Assembly: GCF_000741785.1 (NCBI RefSeq) | Contig: NZ_JGZP01000019.1 | Coordinates: 1-52,353, forward strand | Direction: 5' to 3' | From: Bifidobacterium stellenboschense | GTDB taxonomy: Bacteria > Actinomycetota > Actinomycetes > Actinomycetales > Bifidobacteriaceae | DNA length: 52,353 nucleotides | In this document: piece after piece, positions 16,594 to 26,257 of the stretch | How positions within the stretch are numbered: position 1 is the stretch's first letter | Layout: every line of letters starts with the position of its first letter | The notes under the pieces: model-generated | Seen by the model: only the letters and a program-made list of their open reading frames with translations | The model's database searches: none | What the model was told of the DNA's origin: nothing | Translations under genes and position numbers: made by a program

Positions 16594-18318
16594 GTGAACG
16601 CACCAGACGCAACGGCATCCCCGGCGACCGAGCCGCAGGAGCAATCGAAAAAGACCCATATCCGCACCGTCGCCGACCTGTTCGTCGAATGTCTCGTCAA
16701 CGAGGGCGTCGAGACCATGTACGGCATTCCGGGCGAGGAGAACATCCCGCTTATGGAAGCCATCGAACGTGACGGACGTATCCGCTTCGTCCTGACCCGC
16801 CACGAGCAGGGCGCCGGGTTCATGGCAGCCACGCAGGGGCATCTGACCGGTAAGCCGGGCGTGTGCCTGGCGACGCTCGGCCCGGGCGCGCTGAATCTCA
16901 CGCTGCCGGTCGCGCAGGCGAACGCGAGCACGACGCCGCTGGTCGCGATCTGCGCGCAGGGCAACGTGACCCGCCTGTACAAGGAGTCGCATCAGATCGT
17001 CGATCTGGTGAGCGTGTTCCGTCCGCTCACCCAGTGGACGTCGATGGTGATGGAGCCCGCCTCCGTACCGGAGATGGTGCGCAAGGCGTTCTCGATCGCC
17101 CAGCGCAACCGCCCGGGCGCCACCTGTCTGATTCTGCCGGAGGACGTGGCCGAGATGCCGGCACCCGAGGACGCGCATCCGCTGCCGTTGCCGAACCCGA
17201 TGAGCTTCGCCCCCACGCCGGACACGATCGAACGCGCGGTGAGCATCATCCGCGGCGCGAAGCACCCGATCATCCTCGCCGGCAACGGCGTGGCGCGCGG
17301 GCACGCGGAGAACCGTCTGCTCGCCCTCGCCGAGCAGCTCAACGTGCCGGTGGCGACCACGTTCGAGGGCAAGGGCGTGATCTCCGACCGCATTCCGCTG
17401 GCGCTCGGCGTGGTCGGGTTCATGCGCCACGACTACGAGAACTTCGCGTTCGACGAGGCGGACCTCATCATCGCGGTCGGTTTCTCGATCCAGCAGTTCG
17501 ATCCGAAGAAGATCAATCCGAACGACGACAAGACGATCATCCACATCAACACGTTCATCGAGGACACGGACGCGCATTACTCGACGGCGCTGAACATCAT
17601 GGGCAGCATCGACGCGACCCTGTCCGCGCTGGTCGACGCGCTGAAGCGCCATCATGTGACGTTCGGCGTGTCCCACCCGAAGATCCACGAGCTGCTGACG
17701 GACGAGTACGAGTCGTATGCCCAGGACGACTCGTTCCCGCTCAAGCCGCAGCGCATCGTCGCGGATACGCGTCGCGCGATGGAGACGGACACGGACATCG
17801 CGCTCGTCGACACGGGCGCGTTGAAGATGTGGATGGCGCGCCTCTACCCCACGTACTATTCGAACACGTGCGTGATCGACAATTCGCTGTCGACGATGGC
17901 GTGGACGCTGCCCGGCGCAGTGGCCGCCTCGCTGGAGAACCCGGGTCGTCCGGTGCTCGCGGTGATGGGCGACGGCTCGTTCATGATGAACGTGCAGGAG
18001 ATCGAGACGGCGGTGCGCGTGGGCGCGCGCATCGTGATCCTCGTATGGGTGGACGAGGCGTACGGCCTCATCAAGTGGAAGATGGATCTGCACGACGGCA
18101 GCCACGAGTACGTGGACTTCAACAATCCGGACGTGGTGGCGCTCGGCATGAGCTTCGGCGCGAAAGGCCATCTCATCGAATCGGCGGACGAACTCTACCC
18201 GACACTGCGCTCCGCCCTGCGCTCCGGTTCGGGCATCGACATCATCGCCTGCCCGGTCGATTATTCGGAGAACATGAAGCTCATCGACAAGCTCGGTGAG
18301 GTCGACTTCAGCGCCTGA
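16594..18318 (+). CDS. Thiamine-diphosphate enzyme, acetolactate-synthase-like
   Basis: A 574-residue enzyme of the acetolactate synthase/pyruvate oxidase family. The N-terminal Pyr domain has MYGIPGEENIPLMEAI and the catalytic-type Glu in RHEQGAGFMA. The central domain runs from about 205 to 345. The C-terminal PP domain has the ThDP/magnesium motif GDGSFMMNVQEIETAVR with the downstream Asn replaced in a VWVDEAYG context. The likely reaction joins two pyruvates to acetolactate, but oxalyl-CoA decarboxylase or other 2-keto-acid enzymes share this fold. No small regulatory subunit is nearby, which argues for a catabolic or stand-alone enzyme. The GTG start at 16594 is chosen because of TACACT just upstream. 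A shared terminator separates it from clpC. Confidence 0.85.
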   Translation: MNAPDATASPATEPQEQSKKTHIRTVADLFVECLVNEGVETMYGIPGEENIPLMEAIERDGRIRFVLTRHEQGAGFMAATQGHLTGKPGVCLATLGPGALNLTLPVAQANASTTPLVAICAQGNVTRLYKESHQIVDLVSVFRPLTQWTSMVMEPASVPEMVRKAFSIAQRNRPGATCLILPEDVAEMPAPEDAHPLPLPNPMSFAPTPDTIERAVSIIRGAKHPIILAGNGVARGHAENRLLALAEQLNVPVATTFEGKGVISDRIPLALGVVGFMRHDYENFAFDEADLIIAVGFSIQQFDPKKINPNDDKTIIHINTFIEDTDAHYSTALNIMGSIDATLSALVDALKRHHVTFGVSHPKIHELLTDEYESYAQDDSFPLKPQRIVADTRRAMETDTDIALVDTGALKMWMARLYPTYYSNTCVIDNSLSTMAWTLPGAVAASLENPGRPVLAVMGDGSFMMNVQEIETAVRVGARIVILVWVDEAYGLIKWKMDLHDGSHEYVDFNNPDVVALGMSFGAKGHLIESADELYPTLRSALRSGSGIDIIACPVDYSENMKLIDKLGEVDFSA

Positions 18319-18346
18319 TCGCCCGCTGGCAGACGGCGCATACGAA

Positions 18347-18379
18347 AAGGGCTGGGTTCCAGGTTGGAACCCAGCCCTT
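18347..18379. terminator. Bidirectional terminator between the ThDP enzyme and clpC
   Basis: AAGGGCTGGGTTCC (18347-18360) pairs perfectly with GGAACCCAGCCCTT (18366-18379). A-rich sequence on the left and T-rich sequence on the right suit termination of both convergent genes. Confidence 0.9.
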
Positions 18380-18400
18380 CGTTCGTCTATGGACGGAACG

Positions 18401-20965
18401 TCACTCCGCGTCACCGGAAGCGTCGCCCGCGGACGGGGCCGCGTCGGCGCCGACCAGCTCGGGCTTGCCGCCCTCGCCGTCGTCCTTCGGCTCCTCGAAG
18501 TCCTCGCCCTTGAACGTGAACTCGCCGAGGATGCCTTCACCCTCCGCGTCGACGACCACGCGCTGGCCGTCCGTGAGCTCGCCCATGAGGATCTTCTCGG
18601 AGATCGCGTCCTCGATGTCGCGCTGGATCACGCGGCGCAGCGGACGGGCGCCGAGCAGCGGGTCGAAGCCCTTCTGCGCGAGCAGATCCTTCGCGGCGTC
18701 CGTGAGTTCGAGCGACATGTGGCGGTCGAACAGACGGTCGTTGAGCTGCTTGACGTCGAGGTCGACGATCTGGCGCACCTGCGGCTCGGTGAGCTGCTTG
18801 AACACGATGATGTCGTCCAGACGGTTGAGGAACTCGGGGCGGAACTGCTGCTTGAGTTCGGCGCTCACCTGCTCCTTCATGCGCTGGTAGCTGGACTCGG
18901 TGTTGGAGCCCAGGTTGAAGCCCGTGTTGGCGGCCTTCGCGATATCACGCGTGCCAAGGTTGGTGGTCAGGATGATGATCGTGTTCTTGAAGTCGACCTT
19001 GCGGCCCTGGCCGTCGGTCAGATGGCCGTCGTCGAGCACCTGCAGCAGCGTGTTGAAGATGTCCGGATGGGCCTTCTCGATCTCGTCGAACAGCACGACG
19101 GAGAACGGCTTACGGCGCACCTTCTCGGTGAGCTCGCCGCCCTCCTCGTAGCCGACGTATCCCGGGGGCGCGCCGAACAGGCGCGAGGCGGCGTACTTCT
19201 CGGAGAACTCGGACATGTCGACGCGGATGAGCGCGTCCTCGTCGTCGAACAGGAATTCGGCGAGCGTCTTGGCGAGCTCGGTCTTGCCGACGCCGGTGGG
19301 GCCGGCGAAGATGAACGAGCCGGACGGACGCTTCGGATCCTTGAGGCCGACGCGCGTGCGGCGGATGGAACGGGACAGCGCGGAGACCGCCTCGTCCTGG
19401 CCGATGATGCGCTTGTGCAGCTCCTTCTCCATGTTGAGGAGCTTCTTCGATTCGGCCTGCGTGAGCTTGACCACGGGGATGCCGGTGGTGGAGGAGATGA
19501 CCTCGGCGATCACGTCCTCGTCCACGACCATCTTCACGTCGGACTCGCCCTCGTGCCAGGCCTTCTGCTTCTCCTTAAGCTCGGTCTGCATCTTCTCGAG
19601 GTCGTCGCGCAGGGAGGCTGCCTTCTCGAAGTCCTGGTCCTTGACGGCCTGCTCCTTCTCGGCGGAGAGCTTCGTGACCTTCTGGTCGAGCTCCTTGAGC
19701 TCCGGCGGCGTGGTGAGGCGCTTGATGCGCAGGCGCGCGCCGGCCTCGTCGATCAGGTCGATGGCCTTGTCCGGCAGGTTGCGGTCCTGGATGTAGCGGG
19801 CCGACAGCTCGGCCGCGGACTGGAGCGCGCCGTCGGTGATGGTCACCTTGTGGTGGTTCTCGTAGCGCGAGCGCAGACCCTTGAGGATCTCGATGGTCTC
19901 GGCGATCGTCGGCTCATGCACCTGGATCGGCTGGAAGCGGCGTTCGAGGGCCGCGTCCTTCTCGATGTACTTGCGGTACTCGTCGGTGGTGGTGGCGCCG
20001 ATGGTCTGCAGTTCGCCGCGCGCGAGCATCGGCTTGAGCATGTCGGACGCGCCGAGCGCGCCGTCGGCCGAGCCGGCGCCGACGATCGTGTGGATCTCGT
20101 CGATGAACAGCACGATGTCGCCGCGGGTCTTGATCTCCTTGAGGACCTTCTTGAGGCGCTCCTCGAAGTCGCCGCGGTAACGGGAGCCGGCCACCATGGA
20201 GCCGAGATCCAGCGAGTAGACCTGCTTGCCCTTGAGCGTCTCCGGCACGTCGCCTTCCTGGATCTTCTGCGCGAGGCCTTCGACGACGGCGGTCTTGCCG
20301 ACGCCGGGCTCGCCGATCAGCACCGGGTTGTTCTTGGTGCGGCGGGAGAGCACGACCATGACGCGCTCGATCTCCTGGGAGCGGCCGATGACCGGGTCGA
20401 GCTTGCCCTCGGCGGCTTCGGCCGTGAGGTTGCGGCCGAACTGGTCGAGGATGGCCGAACCGGACTTGTTGGCCTTGTCGGCCACGCCACCGGCGTTCGC
20501 CAGATCGCCCTTGGCCTTGCCGTCGCCGGAGTTGCCGCGGATCATGTCGATGGTGGTGGAGCGCAGCTCGCCCAGATCGACGTCCATCTTGATGAGCACC
20601 TGTGTGCCCACGCCCTCGCCCTCGCGGATGAGGCCGAGCAGGATGTGCTCGGTGCCGATGTAGCTGTGGCCGAGCTGCAGCGCCTCGCGCAGGCTCAGTT
20701 CGAGCACCTGCTTGGCATGCGTGGTGAAGGGTATGTGGCCGTTGGACGTCGCGTTGCCCTTGCCGATCATCTCCTCGACCTGCTTGCGGGTGGCGTCGAG
20801 CTCCACGCCCTTCGCGGCGAGCGCCTTGGCGGCCACGCCCTCACCTTCGCGGATCAGTCCGAGCAGGAGGTGTTCGGTGCCGATGTAGTTGTGCTGGAGG
20901 GAGCGTGCTTCCTCCTGCGCCAACACGATCACGCGCCGCGCACGGTCTGTGAACCGTTCGAACAT
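18401..20965 (-). CDS. clpC: ATP-dependent Clp protease ATPase subunit ClpC
   Basis: AAA+ unfoldase that feeds proteins to the ClpP protease in the cytoplasm (854 residues). Two N-terminal Clp repeats lie at about 1-70 and 77-145, each with the YIGTEH(L/I)LLGLIREG motif. The first ATPase has Walker A GEPGVGKT (218-225) and Walker B FIDEIHT, a UVR-type coiled insert lies at about 438-464, and the second ATPase has Walker A GPTGVGKT (555-562) and [11 protein letters not shown]. The C-terminal 35 residues are acidic and disordered. A GGAAGGA ribosome-binding site precedes the ATG. Between the likely -10 TAAAGT and upstream sequence lies the palindrome GCGAATCGC, a weak candidate for ClgR control. 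In actinobacteria clpC is often controlled by ClgR or HspR; no HAIR motif was seen. Confidence 0.97.
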   Translation of the reverse strand: MFERFTDRARRVIVLAQEEARSLQHNYIGTEHLLLGLIREGEGVAAKALAAKGVELDATRKQVEEMIGKGNATSNGHIPFTTHAKQVLELSLREALQLGHSYIGTEHILLGLIREGEGVGTQVLIKMDVDLGELRSTTIDMIRGNSGDGKAKGDLANAGGVADKANKSGSAILDQFGRNLTAEAAEGKLDPVIGRSQEIERVMVVLSRRTKNNPVLIGEPGVGKTAVVEGLAQKIQEGDVPETLKGKQVYSLDLGSMVAGSRYRGDFEERLKKVLKEIKTRGDIVLFIDEIHTIVGAGSADGALGASDMLKPMLARGELQTIGATTTDEYRKYIEKDAALERRFQPIQVHEPTIAETIEILKGLRSRYENHHKVTITDGALQSAAELSARYIQDRNLPDKAIDLIDEAGARLRIKRLTTPPELKELDQKVTKLSAEKEQAVKDQDFEKAASLRDDLEKMQTELKEKQKAWHEGESDVKMVVDEDVIAEVISSTTGIPVVKLTQAESKKLLNMEKELHKRIIGQDEAVSALSRSIRRTRVGLKDPKRPSGSFIFAGPTGVGKTELAKTLAEFLFDDEDALIRVDMSEFSEKYAASRLFGAPPGYVGYEEGGELTEKVRRKPFSVVLFDEIEKAHPDIFNTLLQVLDDGHLTDGQGRKVDFKNTIIILTTNLGTRDIAKAANTGFNLGSNTESSYQRMKEQVSAELKQQFRPEFLNRLDDIIVFKQLTEPQVRQIVDLDVKQLNDRLFDRHMSLELTDAAKDLLAQKGFDPLLGARPLRRVIQRDIEDAISEKILMGELTDGQRVVVDAEGEGILGEFTFKGEDFEEPKDDGEGGKPELVGADAAPSAGDASGDAE

Positions 20966-21117
20966 TATTGTCCTTCCTCAATTGACACTGCCCCTCACTT
21001 TAGCGATTCGCGGTGACGTTTGCCCCGTTGCGTCCCGGATTTCCGCTCAGGACGTATGGGAAGGCGATATGCTGGGACTGGTGGATGTCCTTCAGTCACG
21101 ACCAAGGGAGGTTTACG

Positions 21118-22095
21118 ATGACTACATTCGATTCCCCGTATGATCCGACGGCCGACATCGTCGTCGGCGTGGATGGTTCCGATGAGTCGTTCGCGGCGCT
21201 CAAATGGGCGATGCGCGAGGCCGGTCTGACGGGTCAACGCGTCAATGCGGTGTTCGGATGGACCCATTCATGGGATATGGGCGCCGAACCGGACAGCGAG
21301 GAGGCGTGGGACAAGGTGCGTCGCGACATCGCCGCCCAACTGCGCGAGTGGGTGGATGAGGCGTGCGCCGGCATCGACTTCGACGCCGACAGGCTGAAGC
21401 TCACGTCGGTGAAGGCGTCCGGCACGGCGGCGCTGCTCAAGATCGGCCGCGACGCGCAGCAGATCGTCGTGGGCCGCCGTTCGCTGGGCCGTGTGGCCCG
21501 CTGGTTCATGGGTTCGCTGTCCGCATCGCTCGCGGAGGAGGCCGAAGTGCCGGTCACCGTGGTGCGCGTCGCCGGAGGCGAGGACGAGTCGGTGACCGAC
21601 GACATCGCGAACGCCCTCTCCCCCGTCAAGGAGACCGTGCACTATGTGCCGAGCGAGGGCGTGGTCGAGGAGTCGCGTCGCCCGGTGGTCGTCGGCGTGG
21701 ACGGTTCGGACACGTCGCGTCGCGCGTTGGCGTTCGCGATCCGCGAGGCGCAGGTGCATGACGCGCCGTTGCATGTGCTGTTCTGCTGGCAGTTGAAGGA
21801 TCTGGGCGTGGTGCCCGGCTACGAGCGTGCGGTCGCGCCGATCGAGGTGGGCCAGCGACGCGCCGAAGAGCTGCTCGCCGGGCTTTTGGCCGACACCGCC
21901 ATCCCCGAGGGTGTCGGGGTGGAGTCGCACGCCTTCCACATCACCGCATCGAAGGGACTGGTGGCCGCATCCCGGTATGCGAGCCATCTGGTGGTCGGTT
22001 CGCGTGGCCTGAGCGGTCTGGACGCGCATTTCCTCGGCTCGGTGTCGCGTCAGATCGTGAACTTCGCGGAGTGCACGGTCACCGTGGTCCACTGA
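21118..22095 (+). CDS. Universal stress protein with two Usp domains
   Basis: A 325-residue protein with tandem UspA folds. Domain 1 (about 12-160) starts IVVGVDGSDESFAALKWA and domain 2 (about 186-325) starts VVVGVDGSDTSRRALAFA. Each ends with a G-x(2)-G-x(9)-G-S phosphate-binding loop, VVGRRSLGRVARWFMGSLS and VVGSRGLSGLDAHFLGSVS, so both may bind ATP. Double-domain Usp proteins are typical of actinobacteria and take part in stress or dormancy physiology; a specific role is not shown. The start at 21118 follows AGGGAGG by about 6 nt. The gene is divergent from clpC and ends in a long shared hairpin. Confidence 0.93.
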   Translation: MTTFDSPYDPTADIVVGVDGSDESFAALKWAMREAGLTGQRVNAVFGWTHSWDMGAEPDSEEAWDKVRRDIAAQLREWVDEACAGIDFDADRLKLTSVKASGTAALLKIGRDAQQIVVGRRSLGRVARWFMGSLSASLAEEAEVPVTVVRVAGGEDESVTDDIANALSPVKETVHYVPSEGVVEESRRPVVVGVDGSDTSRRALAFAIREAQVHDAPLHVLFCWQLKDLGVVPGYERAVAPIEVGQRRAEELLAGLLADTAIPEGVGVESHAFHITASKGLVAASRYASHLVVGSRGLSGLDAHFLGSVSRQIVNFAECTVTVVH

Positions 22096-22163
22096 ACGAT
22101 GGCCCACTAGCGGCGGCAAGGGCGAGGCGGCAGGTGTGGAATCCCCGACCACGCCCGAGTGAT

Positions 22164-22210
22164 ACGGCGAGGGGAGGAGGCGATACGACATCGCTTCCTC
22201 CCCTCGCCGT
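22164..22210. terminator. Bidirectional terminator between usp and DUF3027 genes
   Basis: The 21-bp arms at 22164-22184 and 22190-22210 pair with a single mismatch around a 5-nt loop. The hairpin sits between two convergent genes. Confidence 0.88.
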
Positions 22211-22229
22211 GTTCGTCGCCGCCGCCGCG

Positions 22230-23663
22230 TCACTGCGCGGTGTCATCCGCCTCGGCGGCACCATCCTGCTCGGATTCATCGGACGTCTCGTCGGTGTGAT
22301 CATCGTCGGCGGAACCACTGTCGGCCGGGTCGTTCGTCTCGCCGTCCACGGGCGTCTCCGGTTCCGTCGGCGTCGAATCGACGGCCGGATCAGCGGACTC
22401 CGTCACGTCCGTGTCAGCGGCGGAGTCCGGTTCTCCGGTACCGTCCGCATCGTCCGTATCGGCGTCCGCGTCCGTATCGGCGAGGCTAACGACCGCTTCG
22501 AGCTCCGGGCCGTCGTCCGCCTCCACGGTGTTCTCCTCGATTTCGGGGGCGTCCGCGTCGATCTCGGTGTTCTCCTCGATGTCCTGTTCGGTCGCCTCGG
22601 CGGTCTCGTCATCCGTCACGACGGTCTCCGCCGCGTCGACGGATTCCACCGTCTCCGGTTCGTCTGCGACGTCCGCCTCATCACCGGCGTCCTCCTGTTC
22701 GAGGAGTTCGATCTGCGCGCGCTCCTCGCGCGGCTTCTGCGCGATGATATCGATGTGCAGGTCATCGAAGGCAGGCTTCGACTGCACCCACAGGCGGCTC
22801 GGCTCCGGCGGATCGATCTCCGAATGTTCGCCGCAGCCGTGGTCGAGGGAGACGACGCGACCGTCGTCCGGGCTCCACTTGTTCGCGCACACGCCGAACA
22901 GCAGGTTCAACTCGCCTTTCAGCGGCACGAAGAACCCACAGGTCGAGCACAGATGACCGGACGCGGTCTTCGTGGACATGGCCTTCGGGCCGCGCGGCCC
23001 CTCATACCAGCGTTTCGCGGTCTGCGCACGCCCAAGCGGGGAGAGCACGTGGCGGCGGGACAGGTCGAATTCCTCGACCGCCTCGTCCACGTCCTCGCGC
23101 TGATCGGTCTCGCTTCGACCGTCTGCGGAATCGGCGGCGCCGTCGATGTCGGAATCCGCATCGCCATCGTCGCTGGCCGCGGCGTCGCCGGTTGTATCGG
23201 CGGTATCGCCCTCGTCGACGCCCTCGGCCGTATCGGGCACGGGCTCGGTCCTGCGGAAGCCGTCTTCGAGACGCGGATCGTCCGGGTCGGTGCCGATCGA
23301 ATCGGTGGGCGCCAGGTCGGTCGGTTCCAGACGATCCTTCCATGGAATCCACGCCGGCGGCATGAGCGCGTCGTCGGTGGGGATCAGCGAGGACTCGTTG
23401 ACCGTCCACCGGTCAAGCTCCTCGTCGTGGTACAGCGTGACCGACCACTGCCATCCCTCGTAGCCTTTGATGTGCGCGGCGACACGGAAATCCGTCACGC
23501 CGTCGCCCAGATCGAGGGCGTCGACGACGTCACCGACCTGCTCGGGTTCCTCGGCGACGGCGATCGCGACGGACCGCGCCAGTTCGCGCGGGTCGATGCG
23601 CGGCGCGTCGGGCGTGTCCGGCGTCGCCGCGTCCTGTCCGGGGGTCTCAATGGTATCGGTCAT
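22230..23663 (-). CDS. DUF3027 family protein with long acidic tail
   Basis: A 477-residue protein of unknown function. Residues of about 22-130 and 200-300 carry the DUF3027 pattern, including WQWSVTLYHDEELDRWTV, PPAWIPWKDRL and a zinc-ribbon-like CSTCGFFVPL with a later GVCANKWSPDDG and VSLDHGCGEHSE, suggesting a Cys/His metal site. The last about 170 residues are almost entirely Asp, Glu, Thr, Ala and Ser and must be disordered. It follows the cold-shock-domain gene by 9 nt, an association conserved in actinobacteria, so a role linked to RNA handling is possible but inferred. Confidence 0.82.
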   Translation of the reverse strand: MTDTIETPGQDAATPDTPDAPRIDPRELARSVAIAVAEEPEQVGDVVDALDLGDGVTDFRVAAHIKGYEGWQWSVTLYHDEELDRWTVNESSLIPTDDALMPPAWIPWKDRLEPTDLAPTDSIGTDPDDPRLEDGFRRTEPVPDTAEGVDEGDTADTTGDAAASDDGDADSDIDGAADSADGRSETDQREDVDEAVEEFDLSRRHVLSPLGRAQTAKRWYEGPRGPKAMSTKTASGHLCSTCGFFVPLKGELNLLFGVCANKWSPDDGRVVSLDHGCGEHSEIDPPEPSRLWVQSKPAFDDLHIDIIAQKPREERAQIELLEQEDAGDEADVADEPETVESVDAAETVVTDDETAEATEQDIEENTEIDADAPEIEENTVEADDGPELEAVVSLADTDADADTDDADGTGEPDSAADTDVTESADPAVDSTPTEPETPVDGETNDPADSGSADDDHTDETSDESEQDGAAEADDTAQ

Positions 23664-23672
23664 GGAACGGTC

Positions 23673-24062
23673 TTAATCCTCCACATCGAAATTGTCGGCC
23701 ACGGCGCGCAGCAGCGTGGCGAGTTTGCGGCTTTCCGCCGCGGAGGGATAGCGGTGCCGGCGCAGCGTGTTGCCGGCCGCATCCAGCATCTTGATGAGGT
23801 CCTCGCAGATGGCGGCCATATCGTCCGGCTTCGGACGGGTGGCCTTCACCAGGGACGGCGCGGACGCGACGACCCTCACGCCCATCGCCTGCGGCCCTCT
23901 GCGGCCCGCCACTACGGAATACTCGACCTTGGCGCCCTTGCGCAGCGTGGTGACGCCGGTGGGCAACGCGGCCGCAGGCAGGAACACATCCCCGCCTTCC
24001 TCACTGGTGATGAAGCCATACCCCTTGGCGGCATCGAACCAACGAACTCGACCGGTGGGCAT
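23673..24062 (-). CDS. Cold-shock-domain protein with C-terminal extension
   Basis: A 129-residue protein. Residues 1-66 are a cold-shock OB-fold with the RNP1-type motif KGYGFITSEEGGDVF; the aromatic residues bind single-stranded RNA or DNA. The C-terminal half (about 67-129) is an added helical region absent from the 67-residue cspA at 30399. The ATG at 24062 is used; it follows a GAGAG purine tract and an upstream TAGAAT (24106-24111) may be the -10 box. It is probably co-transcribed with the DUF3027 gene. Confidence 0.9.
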   Translation of the reverse strand: MPTGRVRWFDAAKGYGFITSEEGGDVFLPAAALPTGVTTLRKGAKVEYSVVAGRRGPQAMGVRVVASAPSLVKATRPKPDDMAAICEDLIKMLDAAGNTLRRHRYPSAAESRKLATLLRAVADNFDVED

Positions 24063-24121
24063 CGTACACTCTCGCTTTCCTTGTCTCCAATCGTTAAGCC
24101 GATTCATTCTACCGCACTCCC

Positions 24122-24163
24122 CCGCCACATGCCCTCGGCGTAGCGCCGGGGCATGTGCGGCGG
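24122..24163 (-). terminator. Probable terminator of the two-component operon
   Basis: CCGCC-ACATGCCC (24122-24134) can pair with GGGCATGT and the following GGCGG (24149-24163) with small bulges. It is 19 nt after the histidine-kinase stop, but there is no T run. Confidence 0.5.
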
Positions 24164-24181
24164 AAGCTCACGTGCAGGCAC

Positions 24182-26257
24182 CTACCGATTGAGCCAAGGC
24201 AGACGCTTCGGCTTCTCCTTCGCGGCCTTCTCCTTCTTCTCCTTGGCCTTCGTCGCCTTGGACGCACGGACCCGTATCGTGTCGTCGCCGTCGTTTCCCA
24301 CGGCGGGTTCGACCGGACCGAGCGGCAGCACGATGGTGAACGTGAGCCCGCCGCCGTCGGTGGGTGTGGCGCAGATGAGCCCGTGATGCGCCTTGACGAC
24401 GGACTGCGCGATGGCGAGGCCGAGTCCGGTGCCTCCCTTCTCGCGGGCTCGCGACGGATCGGCCGTGTAGAACCGTTCGAAGATCTGGTCACGTGACTCG
24501 TCCGGCACGCCGGGGCCGTGGTCCTCGAAGCGCAGCACGGCGCAGTTGGTGCCGGTGCGCATCGAATGCCCCACTTCGACCGCGTCGAGGAATCGTCGCA
24601 TCGACTCGTCGGTGGACGGTAGCATGGCGAGCTCGTCGGGCCGGATGGAGGCGGGTACGATGCCCAATCCGATGCGGGCGGGCGAGTCGGAGGGCGTGTA
24701 GCGGTGGATGTTGCCGACGATGTTCGTCACCACCTGGCGAAGACGGGAGGCATCGCCGGTGAGTGTGACGGGGGTCATCTCGCCCGGCGCAATCGCGATG
24801 TCCGACGGCTGGTCGAGTCCTTCGGCCGGCTTGTAGACGATGGTGCCGCGCGTCACCTCGCGTTCGGGGTCGAGCGCGTACAGGTCGTCGAGCGCGTCGG
24901 CGACCACGCTGGTGAGCGATACGGTCTGCGTCATGTCGATGCCGCGCCCCTCGTCGAGGCGTGCGAGCGAGAGCAGATCTTCGACGAGCACGGTCATGCG
25001 CTGGCTGGACTTCTCGATGTGGGCGATCGACTCGTCGGCGCGCTCCAAGGCCCCCGGCATGCCGCGCTGCATCGTGTACAGCTCCGCATAGCCGTGGATT
25101 GCTGCGAGCGGGGTTCTGAGCTCATGACTCGCGTCGGAGACGAAGCGTTTCATCTTCGCCGTGGTCTGTTCCTGTTCATGGAAGCTTTTCTCGATGCGCG
25201 CGAGCATCGTGTTGAGGGAGACGGCGAGCGAGCCGATCTCCGTATTCTCGGGCGCCCACGGCACACGTTGGGTGAGGTCTCCGGCGGCGATCTTCGCGGC
25301 GGTCTTCTCGATGCGTTTGAGCGGGTCGAGCGTGCGCTGGATGGTGAGCGCGGCCAGGGAGCCGCCGAGCAGCACGATCGCGATGCCGACGGTCACGCAG
25401 TATTTGGTCAGCGTGTCGATGATGTCGATCTGGTCGGCGAGTGACAGACCGATGAACACGATGGCGGTGACGGTCTTGTCGGCGGACTGCCGTTGGAAGG
25501 CGGCGACTCGCCATGGCGCGCTCGCCTGGTCGAGCGTCTTGCGGCTGGGAGATGAGACAATATCCGGCTGTCCGACTCCCGGATCCCCCGCCCCGTCCTG
25601 CCCGGCGCCGCCGGCGTCGGAGCCACCGGACGCGTCGGGGCCACCGGAACCATCGGCCGTGCCGGAACCGCCGGAACCATCGGACGAATCGGAACCGCCT
25701 GTCGAGGACGACGATCCGTTCTTCGCTGCCGCGGCCTCCATCTGCCCCACCGTCGTGGAGACCCCACTCGTGGTGAACGGCTGCCCGAGCGAATCCACGT
25801 CGATCTGGCTGTTGGACGGCAGTTGGGGAATCGATACGACGTTGCCGTCGAGTACCGGGTAGAGCAGCGTGTCGACCTGCCCGGTGAGCTTGCCGTTCTT
25901 GACGGGCCTGACCTGGAGGAAATACGTGTTGAGGCCGTTGTTGCGCAGGTCGGAGTCCCGTAGCAGCGTGCCGGTGAGCACGATGTTGCGCTGCGAGGTG
26001 ATCTGCGAATCGGTTTTTTCGAGCAGGTAGCTGCCGACGAGCTGTCGGATGGACGCGGAGATGCCGATCGTGCCGACGATGAGCACCACGAGCGTGCATG
26101 CGACGAGCTTGGTGCTCAGCGAGACGCGGTCGATATGGTCGAGGAAGAACCGCGGGACGCGCCGCCATCCGGTCGGCTTCGGCGGCTTGAGGATGATGGC
26201 GCGCGTCGTGTCCGTTCGGTGGCCGTTCTTGGGCGGATAGTTCGGCTGGGGAATCAT
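24182..26257 (-). CDS. Sensor histidine kinase
   Basis: A 691-residue membrane kinase. Transmembrane helices lie at about 51-70 and 287-306, enclosing a 215-residue external sensor. That sensor holds a Gly/Ser/Asp-rich low-complexity stretch at about 180-229. A HAMP domain (about 307-360) leads to the phospho-acceptor H-box FVSDASHELRTPL (His378), the N-box region VTNIVGNIHRYTP, and the G boxes DHGPGVP and GGTGLGLAIA. The C-terminus is a short Lys-rich tail. Its ATG overlaps the response-regulator stop as ATGA (26254-26257). The signal is unknown; the architecture resembles the MprB/TrcS type of envelope-stress sensors. Confidence 0.93.
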   Translation of the reverse strand: MIPQPNYPPKNGHRTDTTRAIILKPPKPTGWRRVPRFFLDHIDRVSLSTKLVACTLVVLIVGTIGISASIRQLVGSYLLEKTDSQITSQRNIVLTGTLLRDSDLRNNGLNTYFLQVRPVKNGKLTGQVDTLLYPVLDGNVVSIPQLPSNSQIDVDSLGQPFTTSGVSTTVGQMEAAAAKNGSSSSTGGSDSSDGSGGSGTADGSGGPDASGGSDAGGAGQDGAGDPGVGQPDIVSSPSRKTLDQASAPWRVAAFQRQSADKTVTAIVFIGLSLADQIDIIDTLTKYCVTVGIAIVLLGGSLAALTIQRTLDPLKRIEKTAAKIAAGDLTQRVPWAPENTEIGSLAVSLNTMLARIEKSFHEQEQTTAKMKRFVSDASHELRTPLAAIHGYAELYTMQRGMPGALERADESIAHIEKSSQRMTVLVEDLLSLARLDEGRGIDMTQTVSLTSVVADALDDLYALDPEREVTRGTIVYKPAEGLDQPSDIAIAPGEMTPVTLTGDASRLRQVVTNIVGNIHRYTPSDSPARIGLGIVPASIRPDELAMLPSTDESMRRFLDAVEVGHSMRTGTNCAVLRFEDHGPGVPDESRDQIFERFYTADPSRAREKGGTGLGLAIAQSVVKAHHGLICATPTDGGGLTFTIVLPLGPVEPAVGNDGDDTIRVRASKATKAKEKKEKAAKEKPKRLPWLNR

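Noticed and set aside
20997..21011. ClgR operator for clpC
   Set aside because: The palindrome GCGAATCGC is only a partial match to reported ClgR sites, so I mention it as a weak candidate and do not list it as a feature.
18296..21016. Open frame of about 900 codons antisense to clpC
   Set aside because: The opposite strand encodes the complete ClpC; the antisense product has the low-complexity Leu/Val/Asp/Gly composition of a GC-skew shadow.
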